64,000 nt of DNA. Source: Variovorax sp. YR216 (GTDB taxonomy: Bacteria > Pseudomonadota > Gammaproteobacteria > Burkholderiales > Burkholderiaceae_C). Of this stretch, positions 49,438-57,431 are shown piece after piece. Below the pieces are notes generated by a model. It ran no database searches. It was not told the DNA's origin and saw nothing but the letters and a program-made list of their open reading frames with translations. Every line of letters begins with the position of its first letter. Positions within the stretch are counted from its first letter, which is position 1. The stretch covers positions 62,001 through 126,000 of the forward strand of contig NZ_FNRO01000014.1 of NCBI RefSeq assembly GCF_900107745.1. Reading direction: 5' to 3'. The translations under genes were made by a program, and so were the position numbers.

Positions 49438-51225
49438 CTACTGGATCGAGATGGCCTTGTGGGCCGGCGTGGCGTCGAAGATGAGCGTCGAGGGCCAGGG
49501 CTGCCAGGTCACGCCAAGTGCCGCCGGTGCATTGGGATCACCCCGCCGGGCAAAGGCGCCGAGGCTCTTCATCATCGCGTCGGACAGGTCGAGGCGGCCC
49601 GGCTTGTTGGCCGTCGAATTGGCGATGTTCGAGAACAGCGAAGGCCCGAAGTTGCCGAAGACGAAGGCCAGGTCGAAGGCATGCGCGGCACCATAGATGT
49701 CGTTCCACGGCGCAGGCTCCTCGTCCCAGTCGAAGCGGTAGTACCAGACCTCGTTCTGCTGCGACTTCAGTGCGTTGAGGACGTTGTCCCGGCTCGCGAT
49801 GAAGAAGAGCTGGTTGAGCAGGTCCGTCCTCGCGTTGAAGCCCGTGACCGGCGTCGTCACCGGCAGGTACACCGACGGAATCCACTGTTGCACAGTGACC
49901 GTCGGCGGGGCGTCGGGGTTGTAGCCGAACTGCGTCGAGAACAGCGTTGCGTCGCTCACCAACCGGCCGCTCACACCGCCGAGCGCAGGTGACAGCGCAA
50001 GGAAGGTGGGGAACAGCTTGGCCTCGTCGCGGGTGTTCCCCGCCAGAACGGGTACCCGCAGGTAGTTGCCCGACTGGATGGCAGCGATGGGGTCGACCGG
50101 CAGCACGATGCCATCCGGAATCGGGCCCGAGCCCGCCAGCCCGAGCGGCGCGAGCCGGGTCAGCAGCGTGAAGAGCAGCGTGCTCGGGCTCTTCGAGTGC
50201 AGGTAGGCCGCGATCTGCGCGGGCGTCTGGCTGGCCACGTAGGCCGCGGCGGATGCCGCGTCGGTGGCCAGGCCGTCGGCGATGAGCTGGCTGGTGAGCA
50301 GGGCGCTGCCCTGGGCGGCATAGGTCGCTTGCGGACTGAGCGTGGGAATGCGCCCTGGCGCGAGGTTGCTTGCCAGCGAAATCCCGCCGCTGAGCGGCAC
50401 CAGGCGATGAAAGAGCGGTTGTCGTGTGCCCGTCACCAGCGGGGAGGTCTGCAGCGCATAGACATTGATCGCGCCGGCCGACTGGCCCATCAAGGTGACG
50501 TTTCGCGGATTGCCCCCGAAGGCCTCGATGTTGCCGCGAACGAATTCGAGTGCCTTGACGATGTCGAGCAGCGCGAAGTTGCCCGAGTCGCCCACGCCGC
50601 CGGAGCCCGACTTGAGTTGCGGCAGATCGAGGAAGCCGAAGATGCCGAGCCGGTAGTTCACCGTCACGACGACGGCGTTCGCGGACTTGGCGAGCGCGGC
50701 CCCGTCGTAGACAGGGTCCGCGGTGTAGCCCGACACGTCGCTGCCGCCGTGGACGAAGACGATCACCGGCAGCCCGTCGCCGTTGCCTTCGTCGCGGCCC
50801 TGATCGTTCTCCCTGTTGCCGCCCTTGCGGTTGTCCTTCGACGGACGCCAGATGTTGAGGTAGAGGCAGTCCTCGCTGCCCACCGCCTGATTCAGCGTGG
50901 TGCCGATCGTCGCGTCGTAGCGGTTGTTGGCGCCGGGGCCGTAGATGCGGCCGTACTGCACGCACGCATTGGCGAACTGCTGGGTGGCCCTGGGCTGGCG
51001 CCAGCGATCCGGGTCGACCGGCGCCTTCCAGCGCAGGTCGCCGACCGGCGGCTTCGCGAAGGGCACGCCCTTCCACGCGAGCGTCCCCGAGCGATCCGAG
51101 TCGTCGATGCCGACGACTTTCCCGAAGCGTGTTTCGCGCTCGACGTCCGCGTTCCCGTGCGCCCAGCACGGCATCTGAGAAAGAAGCGCAACACACCCCG
51201 CCACCAAGCCGGCCTTGAGCATCAT
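49438..51225 (-). CDS. Exported carboxylesterase (type B family)
   Basis: A 595-residue alpha/beta hydrolase of the carboxylesterase B group. A signal peptide of about 23 residues (MMLKAGLVAGCVALLSQMPC) is followed by the mature enzyme. The oxyanion-hole motif HGGSDVSGY is present, the nucleophile elbow is GQSAGAINVYAL (Ser), an acidic residue lies in AGNTRDEAKLFPTF, and the catalytic His is in GAAHAFDLAFVFGNFG. An odd charged insert (about residues 130-155, rich in Asn, Gly, Asp and Arg) sits before the oxyanion motif. It probably hydrolyses extracellular or periplasmic esters. The first base pairs overlap no other gene. Confidence 0.93.
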   Translation of the reverse strand: MMLKAGLVAGCVALLSQMPCWAHGNADVERETRFGKVVGIDDSDRSGTLAWKGVPFAKPPVGDLRWKAPVDPDRWRQPRATQQFANACVQYGRIYGPGANNRYDATIGTTLNQAVGSEDCLYLNIWRPSKDNRKGGNRENDQGRDEGNGDGLPVIVFVHGGSDVSGYTADPVYDGAALAKSANAVVVTVNYRLGIFGFLDLPQLKSGSGGVGDSGNFALLDIVKALEFVRGNIEAFGGNPRNVTLMGQSAGAINVYALQTSPLVTGTRQPLFHRLVPLSGGISLASNLAPGRIPTLSPQATYAAQGSALLTSQLIADGLATDAASAAAYVASQTPAQIAAYLHSKSPSTLLFTLLTRLAPLGLAGSGPIPDGIVLPVDPIAAIQSGNYLRVPVLAGNTRDEAKLFPTFLALSPALGGVSGRLVSDATLFSTQFGYNPDAPPTVTVQQWIPSVYLPVTTPVTGFNARTDLLNQLFFIASRDNVLNALKSQQNEVWYYRFDWDEEPAPWNDIYGAAHAFDLAFVFGNFGPSLFSNIANSTANKPGRLDLSDAMMKSLGAFARRGDPNAPAALGVTWQPWPSTLIFDATPAHKAISIQ

Positions 51226-51319
51226 GGTCTTGTCCCCTCCAGAGAAGGGCGCAACGGTAAGGGCTCGAGGTCGGCAGCGACTACCCGGGCAAACCCGATT
51301 GGCGCCGAACGGCGCCCGA

Positions 51320-51347
51320 CTCAGCCCTCAGCCCTCGGCCCTCAGCC
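51320..51347. repeat. Four 7-bp tandem units at the paaY 3' end
   Basis: Four units of CTCAGCC (one with a single change) run into the paaY stop codon. A GGCGCC-GAAC-GGCGCC hairpin lies just before (51301-51316). On the paaY strand this hairpin follows the stop codon. It may act as a weak terminator. Confidence 0.6.
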
Positions 51348-51944
51348 GCGCTTCGTCGCGATCAGCGGCTTCACGTCGGGCGCCTGCACGCGCGGCCGGT
51401 TCGCCTCGACCGCGGAGAGCGCCGTGACCTCCTTCATGCTCGCGAGACTGCGCTTCGTGAGGTCCTGGTAGGTCTTCGTACCTTCGAGCTTCCAGGCGAC
51501 TTCCTGGTCGGTCAGCTCGCGGATCACCTTCGCGGGGATGCCTGCGGCGAGCGATCGCGGCGGGATCTTCTTGCCGGCCGGCACGAAGGCGCAGGCCGCG
51601 AGGATGGCCGCTTCGCCGACCTCGGCTTCGTCCATGACGACCGCGTTCATGCCCACCAGCGCATTGCGCCGCACGATGCAGCTGTGCAGCACCGCGCCGT
51701 GGCCGATGTGGCCGTTTTCTTCCACCACGGTGTCCTGCTGCGGAAAGCCGTGGATCACGCAGGTGTCCTGCAGGTTGGAGCCGCGCTTGAGCTCGATGCG
51801 GCCGAAGTCGCCGCGCAGCACGGCGCATGGACCGACGTAGCAATCGGGCCCCACGATGACGTCGCCGATCAGCACGGCGGTGGGGTGCACGTAGGCGCTC
51901 GGGTCGATGACCGGCACCACGCCTTCGATGGAATAGCAGGGCAA
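51342..51944 (-). CDS. paaY: PaaY: gamma-carbonic-anhydrase-like thioesterase
   Basis: A 200-residue left-handed beta-helix protein of the gamma-carbonic anhydrase family. Hexapeptide repeats run from about residue 14 to 130 (VIDPSAYVHPTAVLIGDVIVGPDCYVGPCAVL in part), with metal-ligand histidines in CVIHGFPQQ and HIGHGAVLHSC. PaaY acts in phenylacetate metabolism as a thioesterase that hydrolyses ring-epoxide-derived CoA dead-end products. It is divergent from paaG across 186 bp that hold the putative PaaR operator, which may also control it. Confidence 0.93.
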   Translation of the reverse strand: MPCYSIEGVVPVIDPSAYVHPTAVLIGDVIVGPDCYVGPCAVLRGDFGRIELKRGSNLQDTCVIHGFPQQDTVVEENGHIGHGAVLHSCIVRRNALVGMNAVVMDEAEVGEAAILAACAFVPAGKKIPPRSLAAGIPAKVIRELTDQEVAWKLEGTKTYQDLTKRSLASMKEVTALSAVEANRPRVQAPDVKPLIATKRG

Positions 51945-52002
51945 GGTTTGTCTCCAGTGTCTGGGCTGTTACGGGCTGTTTCGAGCCAAGGGTTAACCCT
52001 GT

Positions 52003-52017
52003 GCAAGTTTGACTTGC
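52003..52017. promoter_or_regulatory. Inverted repeat upstream of the paaG promoter
   Basis: GCAAGT, three bases and ACTTGC form a perfect 6-bp dyad. It lies 29 bases upstream of the PaaR-type palindrome and overlaps the proposed -35 region. It could be a second operator, for example for a catabolite or redox regulator. Confidence 0.4.
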
Positions 52018-52043
52018 GTCAGGATTGGTGACGATCTTATGAT
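52014..52043 (+). promoter_or_regulatory. Candidate sigma-70 promoter of the paa operon
   Basis: TTGCGT at 52014-52019 and TATGAT at 52038-52043 are separated by 18 bases. The -10 box is close to consensus; the -35 box is weak, as expected for an activated or tightly repressed promoter. Transcription would begin near 52050, inside the palindrome. Confidence 0.45.
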
Positions 52044-52045
52044 TC

Positions 52046-52059
52046 ACCGACCGGTCGGT
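52046..52059. promoter_or_regulatory. Putative PaaR (TetR-type) operator
   Basis: ACCGACCGGTCGGT is a perfect 14-bp palindrome just after the -10 box, so a bound repressor would block the transcription start. TetR-family PaaR proteins of betaproteobacteria are known to use palindromes of this kind. I see no second copy in the window. Phenylacetyl-CoA would be the expected inducer. Confidence 0.7.
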
Positions 52060-52130
52060 CAACAATACTCTTGACGCAGATCAAGACCCCACCGGCGCCC
52101 GAATCCCGTTCCCACGACTGGAGACACAGC

Positions 52131-52931
52131 TTGCCCGATGCACTCGTCCTCGCCTCGCAGGACGGCCCGGTTCTGACGCTCACGCTCAACCGGCCCGCCG
52201 CGCTCAACAGTTTCAATGGCGCCATGCATGAGCAGCTTCGCGCCGCGCTCGATGCGGCGGCATCGGATGCCGCGGTGCGCTGCGTGATCCTCACCGGTGC
52301 CGGCCGCGGCTTCTGCGCCGGGCAGGACCTGGCCGATCCGATGGTCGCGCCGTCGCCGGCCGGCGAGCCGCCCAAGGACCTGAGCCGCGCGATCGAGCTG
52401 CACTACACGCCGCTGGTCAAGCGCCTCAAGTCGATGCCGGTGCCGGTCATCGCCGCGGTCAACGGCGTCGCGGCCGGCGCGGGCGCGAACCTCGCGCTCA
52501 ACTGCGACCTGGTGCTGGCGGCGCAATCGGCGAGCTTCATCCAGGCCTTCGCGAAGATCGGCCTCGTGCCCGACACCGGCGGCACCTGGCTGCTGCCGCG
52601 CATCGTGGGCCGCGCACGCGCGCTGGGCCTGGCGATGCTGGGCGACAAGCTCTCCGCCGCCGAAGCCGAACGCATCGGCCTTATCTGGAAATGCGTCGAC
52701 GACGCCGCGCTCGCCGACGAGGCCCGCAAGCTCGCCGGGCGCCTCGCCGCCATGCCCGTGAAGGCGCTGGCCGCCACCCGTGCCGCCATCGACGCCGCGC
52801 AGCACTTCACGCTCGACCAGGCGCTCGACCACGAAGCCGCGCTGCAGGCCGAGCTGGGCCGCGCCCACGACTACCTCGAAGGCGTGGCCGCGTTCGGCGC
52901 GAAGCGCGCCCCCCAGTTCACCGACCGCTGA
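52131..52931 (+). CDS. paaG: PaaG: enoyl-CoA hydratase/isomerase of phenylacetate pathway
   Basis: A 266-residue crotonase-fold isomerase that converts the ring-1,2-epoxide of phenylacetyl-CoA to the seven-membered oxepin-CoA. Marks: LTLTLNRPAALNSFN, TGAGRGFCAGQDLAD, and VAAVNGVAAGAGANLALNCDLVLA in part, with SFIQAFAKIGLVPDTGGTWLLPR. A TTG start at 52131 is chosen because GGAGA stands six bases before; an in-frame TTG at 52071 would add 20 residues not found in the family and would lie near the operator. It is the first gene of the operon and is followed eight bases later by paaI. Confidence 0.95.
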   Translation: MPDALVLASQDGPVLTLTLNRPAALNSFNGAMHEQLRAALDAAASDAAVRCVILTGAGRGFCAGQDLADPMVAPSPAGEPPKDLSRAIELHYTPLVKRLKSMPVPVIAAVNGVAAGAGANLALNCDLVLAAQSASFIQAFAKIGLVPDTGGTWLLPRIVGRARALGLAMLGDKLSAAEAERIGLIWKCVDDAALADEARKLAGRLAAMPVKALAATRAAIDAAQHFTLDQALDHEAALQAELGRAHDYLEGVAAFGAKRAPQFTDR

Positions 52932-52939
52932 TCCACACG

Positions 52940-53380
52940 ATGACCACAGAACGAACCCCGCAGCAGATCGCCGATCTGGCCCGCGAACACATGTTCGCCA
53001 ACGACCGCGCGGCCAGAGGCCTCGGCATGGAAGTCACCGAAGTTTCGCCCGGCAAGGCGACCGTGACCATGACCGTGCGCGAGAACATGCTCAACGGCCA
53101 CGACATCTGCCACGGCGGCCTGATCACCACGCTGGCCGACACCGCCTTCGCCTACGCCTGCAATTCGTACAACGAACTCACCGTGGCCTCGGGCTTCTCG
53201 GTGGACCTGATGGCCCCCGGCCGCGAAGGCGACGTGCTCACCGCGCGCAGCTTCGAAGTGTCGAAGGCCGGCCGCACCGGCGTGTACGACTGCGACATCA
53301 CCAACCAGCGCAACGAGCGCATCGCGGTCTTCCGCGGTCGTTCGTACACCATCAAGGGCAAGCCGGTCTTCACCGCGTGA
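52940..53380 (+). CDS. paaI: PaaI: hydroxyphenylacetyl-CoA thioesterase
   Basis: A 146-residue hotdog-fold thioesterase. The catalytic segment is NGHDICHGGLITTLADTAFAYACNSY (given in part, catalytic Asp in TLADTAF). Hydrolyses phenylacetyl-CoA derivatives to free CoA when the pathway stalls, a rescue function. It follows paaG and precedes paaK by 20 bases, with GGAGACATCC before the paaK start. Confidence 0.96.
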   Translation: MTTERTPQQIADLAREHMFANDRAARGLGMEVTEVSPGKATVTMTVRENMLNGHDICHGGLITTLADTAFAYACNSYNELTVASGFSVDLMAPGREGDVLTARSFEVSKAGRTGVYDCDITNQRNERIAVFRGRSYTIKGKPVFTA

Positions 53381-53400
53381 GCCACCCAGAGGAGACATCC

Positions 53401-54720
53401 ATGCCCGTGAAGCAACCCCGCCCCGGCGAGCTCGAAGCCATCGAAACCGCGAGCCGCGACGAGATCCAGTCGCTCCAGCTCCAGCGCCTGCGCTGGACGC
53501 TCCAGCACGCATACGACAACGTGCCGCACTACAAGAAAGCCTTCGACGAGAAGGGTGTGCACCCGAGCGACCTGAAGCAGCTCAGCGACCTGTCGAAGTT
53601 CCCCTTCACCACCAAGAAGGACCTGCGCGACAACTATCCCTTCGGCCTCTTCGCGGTGCCGCGCGAGCAGGTCTCGCGCATCCATGCATCGTCGGGCACC
53701 ACCGGCAAGCCCACCGTCGTGGGCTACACGAAGAACGACATCGACACATGGGCCACGCTGGTCGCGCGCTCCATCCGCGCCGCCGGCGGCCGCGCGGGCG
53801 ACATCCTGCATGTGGCCTACGGCTACGGCCTTTTCACCGGCGGCCTGGGCGCGCACTACGGCGCGGAAAAACTCGGCTGCACGGTCATCCCGATGTCGGG
53901 CGGGCAAACCGAGAAGCAGGTCCAGCTCATCCGCGACTTCAAGCCGGACATCATCATGGTGACGCCGAGCTACATGCAGGTGATCGTCGAGGAGTTCGTT
54001 CGCCAGGGACTGGACCCGCGCGAAAGCTCGCTCAAGGTCGGCATCTTCGGCGCCGAACCGTGGACCGAGGCGATGCGCCACGAGATCGAGAACAAGGCCG
54101 GCATCGACGCGGTCGACATCTACGGCCTTTCCGAAGTGATGGGTCCGGGCGTCGCCAGCGAATGCATCGAGACCAAGGACGGCCCGGTGATCTGGGAAGA
54201 CCACTTCTACCCCGAGATCATCGACCCCGAGACCGGCGAAGTGCTGCCCGAGGGCTCTGAAGGCGAACTGGTCTTCACCTCGCTCTCCAAGGAAGCGCTG
54301 CCGATCATCCGCTACCGCACGCGCGACCTCACGCGCCTGCTCGCGCCCACCGCGCGCTCGTTCCGCCGCATGGGCAAGATCGTCGGCCGCTCGGACGACA
54401 TGCTGATCATCCGCGGCGTGAACGTGTTCCCGACGCAGATCGAGGAAATCGTTCTGCAGCACGCCAAGCTGTCCGGCCAGTACCAGATCAACGTGAAGCG
54501 CGACGGCCTGCTCGACGAAGTGGAAGTGTGCTGCGAGCTGCAACCGCTCGCCGCGTCGAGCGTCGATGCCGCCGAGCTGCGCGAGATCTCGGGGTGGCTG
54601 CAGCACCGCATCAAGACGCTGGTCGGCATCAGCACGCGCGTGCAGGTGCTCAAGCCGGATTCGATCGAACGCACGCTGACCGGCAAGGCCAAGCGCGTGA
54701 ACGATCAACGCCCCAAGTGA
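53401..54720 (+). CDS. paaK: PaaK: phenylacetate-CoA ligase
   Basis: A 439-residue adenylate-forming enzyme that makes phenylacetyl-CoA from phenylacetate, CoA and ATP, the first pathway step. The P-loop motif HASSGTTGKPTVVGYT is near residue 97, the aromatic-binding motif AEPWTEAMRHEIENKAG near 220, IYGLSEVMGPGVASEC near 240, and the catalytic Lys near the C-terminus in SIERTLTGKAKRV. It is the usual length. It is followed 43 bases later by the oxygenase genes paaABCDE. Confidence 0.97.
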   Translation: MPVKQPRPGELEAIETASRDEIQSLQLQRLRWTLQHAYDNVPHYKKAFDEKGVHPSDLKQLSDLSKFPFTTKKDLRDNYPFGLFAVPREQVSRIHASSGTTGKPTVVGYTKNDIDTWATLVARSIRAAGGRAGDILHVAYGYGLFTGGLGAHYGAEKLGCTVIPMSGGQTEKQVQLIRDFKPDIIMVTPSYMQVIVEEFVRQGLDPRESSLKVGIFGAEPWTEAMRHEIENKAGIDAVDIYGLSEVMGPGVASECIETKDGPVIWEDHFYPEIIDPETGEVLPEGSEGELVFTSLSKEALPIIRYRTRDLTRLLAPTARSFRRMGKIVGRSDDMLIIRGVNVFPTQIEEIVLQHAKLSGQYQINVKRDGLLDEVEVCCELQPLAASSVDAAELREISGWLQHRIKTLVGISTRVQVLKPDSIERTLTGKAKRVNDQRPK

Positions 54721-54763
54721 CAGCGAACGACTGAACGAACAACCGAAAGGGAAAGGACAGAGC

Positions 54764-55774
54764 ATGTACACGCAAGCCATGGACACGATGGGCAAGGACG
54801 AAGGCGGCAAGAAGGCCGTGCGCTCGGCCGAAGAAATGCAGCTCGAAGAGCGCTTCGACGCGCACATCGACGCGGGCGATTTCATCGAGGCCAAGGACTG
54901 GATGCCCGACCACTACCGCAAGACGCTGGTGCGGCAGATCAGCCAGCACGCGCACTCGGAAATCGTCGGCATGCTGCCCGAAGGCAACTGGGTCACGCGC
55001 GCGCCGACGCTCAAGCGCAAGGCGATCCTGCTCGCCAAGATCCAGGACGAGGCCGGCCACGGGCTCTATCTCTACTCGGCCGCGGAAACGCTCGGCACCT
55101 CGCGCGACCAGATGCTCGACGCGCTGCACACCGGCCGCGCCAAGTACAGCTCGATCTTCAACTACCCGACGCTCACCTGGGCCGACATGGGCACCATCGG
55201 CTGGCTGGTCGACGGCGCCGCGATCATGAACCAGGTGCCGATCTGCCGCTGCTCCTATGCGCCGTATGCCCGCGCCATGATCCGCATCTGCCGCGAGGAG
55301 AGCTTCCACCAGCGCCAGGGCTTCGAGGCGCTGCTCACCATGATGCAGCACGGCACCGATGCGCAGAAGGCGATGGTGCAGGACGCGGTCAACCGCTGGT
55401 GGTGGCCGTCGATCATGATGTTCGGCCCGCCGGACGACCAGTCGCCCAACTCCGCGCAGTCGATGCGCTGGGGCATCAAGCGCATCTCGAACGACGACCT
55501 GCGCGCCAAGTTCATCGACGCCACCATCGAGCAGGCCAAGGTGCTCGGCGTCACGCTGCCGGACCCCGATCTCAAGTGGAACGAGGAACGCCAGCACTAC
55601 GACCACGGCACGATCGACTGGAGCGAGTTCTGGCGCGTGGTCGGCGGCGACGGCCCATGCAACCGCGAACGCCTCGGCGCGCGCGTCAAGGCATGGGAAG
55701 ACGGTGCCTGGGTGCGCGATGCCGCACTCGCCCACGCCGCCAAGCGCGCCACGCCCGAACCCCTCGCTGCCTGA
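54764..55774 (+). CDS. paaA: PaaA: catalytic subunit of phenylacetyl-CoA 1,2-epoxidase
   Basis: A 336-residue di-iron oxygenase alpha subunit that adds an epoxide to the aromatic ring. The iron-binding helices show KIQDEAGHGLYLYSAAETLG and ICREESFHQRQGFEA (EXXH motifs). The C-terminal tail is about 25 residues longer than in E. coli. The start at 54764 is preceded by AAAGGGAAAGGA. It works as a complex with PaaB, C and E; D is needed for maturation. Confidence 0.98.
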   Translation: MYTQAMDTMGKDEGGKKAVRSAEEMQLEERFDAHIDAGDFIEAKDWMPDHYRKTLVRQISQHAHSEIVGMLPEGNWVTRAPTLKRKAILLAKIQDEAGHGLYLYSAAETLGTSRDQMLDALHTGRAKYSSIFNYPTLTWADMGTIGWLVDGAAIMNQVPICRCSYAPYARAMIRICREESFHQRQGFEALLTMMQHGTDAQKAMVQDAVNRWWWPSIMMFGPPDDQSPNSAQSMRWGIKRISNDDLRAKFIDATIEQAKVLGVTLPDPDLKWNEERQHYDHGTIDWSEFWRVVGGDGPCNRERLGARVKAWEDGAWVRDAALAHAAKRATPEPLAA

Positions 55775-55799
55775 TCAAGGCCTTTCAAGGAACCCCACC

Positions 55800-56117
55800 A
55801 TGAGCAACCCGAATCCGTCGAACGCCGCCGCCCCCGCCAACGAATGGCCGCTGTGGGAAGTCTTCGTCCGCAGCCGCTCCGGCCTCGACCACAAGCACTG
55901 CGGCAGCCTGCACGCCGCCGATCCCAAGATGGCGATCCAGATGGCCCGCGACGTCTACACCCGCCGCCAGGAAGGCACCAGCGTGTGGGTCGTGCGCTCC
56001 GACCAGATCGTCGCGAGCGACCCGGGCGATAAGGACATGTACTTCGACCCGATGGAAGACAAGGTCTACCGCCACCCGACCTTCTACCAGCTCCCCGGCT
56101 CGGTAGACCACATGTGA
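55800..56117 (+). CDS. paaB: PaaB: structural subunit of phenylacetyl-CoA epoxidase
   Basis: A 105-residue PaaB protein: EWPLWEVFVRSRSGLDHKHCGSLHA, then AIQMARDVYTRRQEGTSVWVVRS and RHPTFYQLPGSVDHM. It bridges PaaA-PaaC dimers and has no active site. It carries a 13-residue N-terminal extension compared with E. coli. The gap from paaA is 25 bases. Confidence 0.97.
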   Translation: MSNPNPSNAAAPANEWPLWEVFVRSRSGLDHKHCGSLHAADPKMAIQMARDVYTRRQEGTSVWVVRSDQIVASDPGDKDMYFDPMEDKVYRHPTFYQLPGSVDHM

Positions 56118-56127
56118 GGTGGCCCAG

Positions 56128-56901
56128 ATGCAAGCATCCATCGCCGTCGACCTCCAGCCCGCCGTGCAGTACCTGCTGCGCATCGGCGACACCTGCCTGA
56201 TCCACGCGCAGCGCATTTCCGAGTGGTCGGGCCACGCACCCATCCTGGAAGAGGACATCGCCATGTCGAACATGGCACTCGACCTGATCGGCCAGTCCCG
56301 CGCCGTGCTCACGCTCGCGGGCCAGCTCGAAGGCCGCGGGCATGACGAAGACCAGCTCGCGTTCCTGCGCCAGGAGAAGGACTTCCGCAACTTCACGATG
56401 GTCGAGCTGCCGCGCGGCGACTTCGCCTTCACGGTGATGCGCAACGCGATGATGGCGACGCTGATGAAGCTGCTCTGGGAGCGGCTCGCCGATTCGAGCA
56501 ATGCCGAGCTGTCGGCCATCGCCGGCAAGGCGATCAAGGAAGCGCGCTACCACCAGCAGCACGCCGCCGACTGGGTGGTGCGCTTGGGCGACAGCACCGA
56601 CGAAGCGCGCCAGCGCATCGAGAAGGCGCTGCGCGATCTGTGGCTCTACGTGCCCGAGCTCTTCGACACCGACGCGATCGACGAGGCCGCGAGCGCCGAA
56701 GGCATCGGCCCGCGCTGGTCCGACCTGCAAGCGAAGTGGCTCGAAGAGATGGATGCCATCCTGGCCGAAGCCACGCTCAAGCGCCCAGACGACGCGGCCT
56801 TCCGCAGCACCGGCAAGCGCGGCGTGCACAGCGAGCACATGGGCTACATCCTCACCGAGATGCAGTACCTGCAGCGCGCCTACCCCGGGGGCGTGTGGTG
56901 A
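56128..56901 (+). CDS. paaC: PaaC: structural subunit of phenylacetyl-CoA epoxidase
   Basis: A 257-residue di-iron-fold partner of PaaA without metal: QYLLRIGDTCLIHAQRISEWSGHAP, EEDIAMSNMALDLIGQSRA, then KEARYHQQHAADWVVRLG. The start at 56128 is chosen because GGTGG lies five bases before; GTG at 56119 is in frame too. Its stop overlaps the paaD start. Confidence 0.97.
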   Translation: MQASIAVDLQPAVQYLLRIGDTCLIHAQRISEWSGHAPILEEDIAMSNMALDLIGQSRAVLTLAGQLEGRGHDEDQLAFLRQEKDFRNFTMVELPRGDFAFTVMRNAMMATLMKLLWERLADSSNAELSAIAGKAIKEARYHQQHAADWVVRLGDSTDEARQRIEKALRDLWLYVPELFDTDAIDEAASAEGIGPRWSDLQAKWLEEMDAILAEATLKRPDDAAFRSTGKRGVHSEHMGYILTEMQYLQRAYPGGVW

Positions 56902-57413
56902 ACGCCGGGGCGGCCATGACAACCCGCAGCGAACAGGCCTGGGACGTGCTCTCTACAGTGCTCGACCCCGAAGTGCCGGCACTGTCGGTGCGCGACCTCG
57001 GCATCGTGCGCGACGTGGTCGAGCATGACGACCGGCTCGAAGTGGTGCTCACGCCGACCTACTCGGGCTGCCCCGCGACCGAGGTCATCGAGCATGACGT
57101 GCTGGCCGCGATCGAGAAAGCCGGCCTCGGCCCCGCCTACGTGACGCTGCAACGCGCACCCGCGTGGACCACCGACTGGATCAGCGCCGAAGGCCGCCGC
57201 AAGCTCTTCGAATACGGCATCGCGCCGCCCGGCCCCGCTGCCGATGGCGCCGTGCCGATCCGCATCTTCGGCCGCAAGGCCGACGCCGTGATTTGCCCGC
57301 GTTGCGGCAGCAAGAACACGGAGCGTCTCTCCGCGTTCGGATCCACCGCCTGCAAGTCCATGTATCGCTGCATCTCGTGCCGCGAACCTTTCGAACATTT
57401 CAAGCCGATCTGA
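56898..57413 (+). CDS. paaD: PaaD: iron-sulfur assembly protein for the epoxidase
   Basis: A 171-residue protein with a DUF59/MIP18 region (VLDPEVPALSVRDLGIVRDV, PTYSGCPATEVIEHDVLA) and a C-terminal zinc or Fe-S cysteine cluster (CPRCGSKNTERLSAFGSTAC then YRCISCREPFEHFKPI). It is needed for maturation of the PaaE or PaaA centre. It starts with GTG overlapping paaC by four bases; ATG at 56916 is an alternative that fits the E. coli N-terminus equally well. Confidence 0.95.
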   Translation: MNAGAAMTTRSEQAWDVLSTVLDPEVPALSVRDLGIVRDVVEHDDRLEVVLTPTYSGCPATEVIEHDVLAAIEKAGLGPAYVTLQRAPAWTTDWISAEGRRKLFEYGIAPPGPAADGAVPIRIFGRKADAVICPRCGSKNTERLSAFGSTACKSMYRCISCREPFEHFKPI

Positions 57414-57431
57414 AGCGGCGGAGCACCCCAC

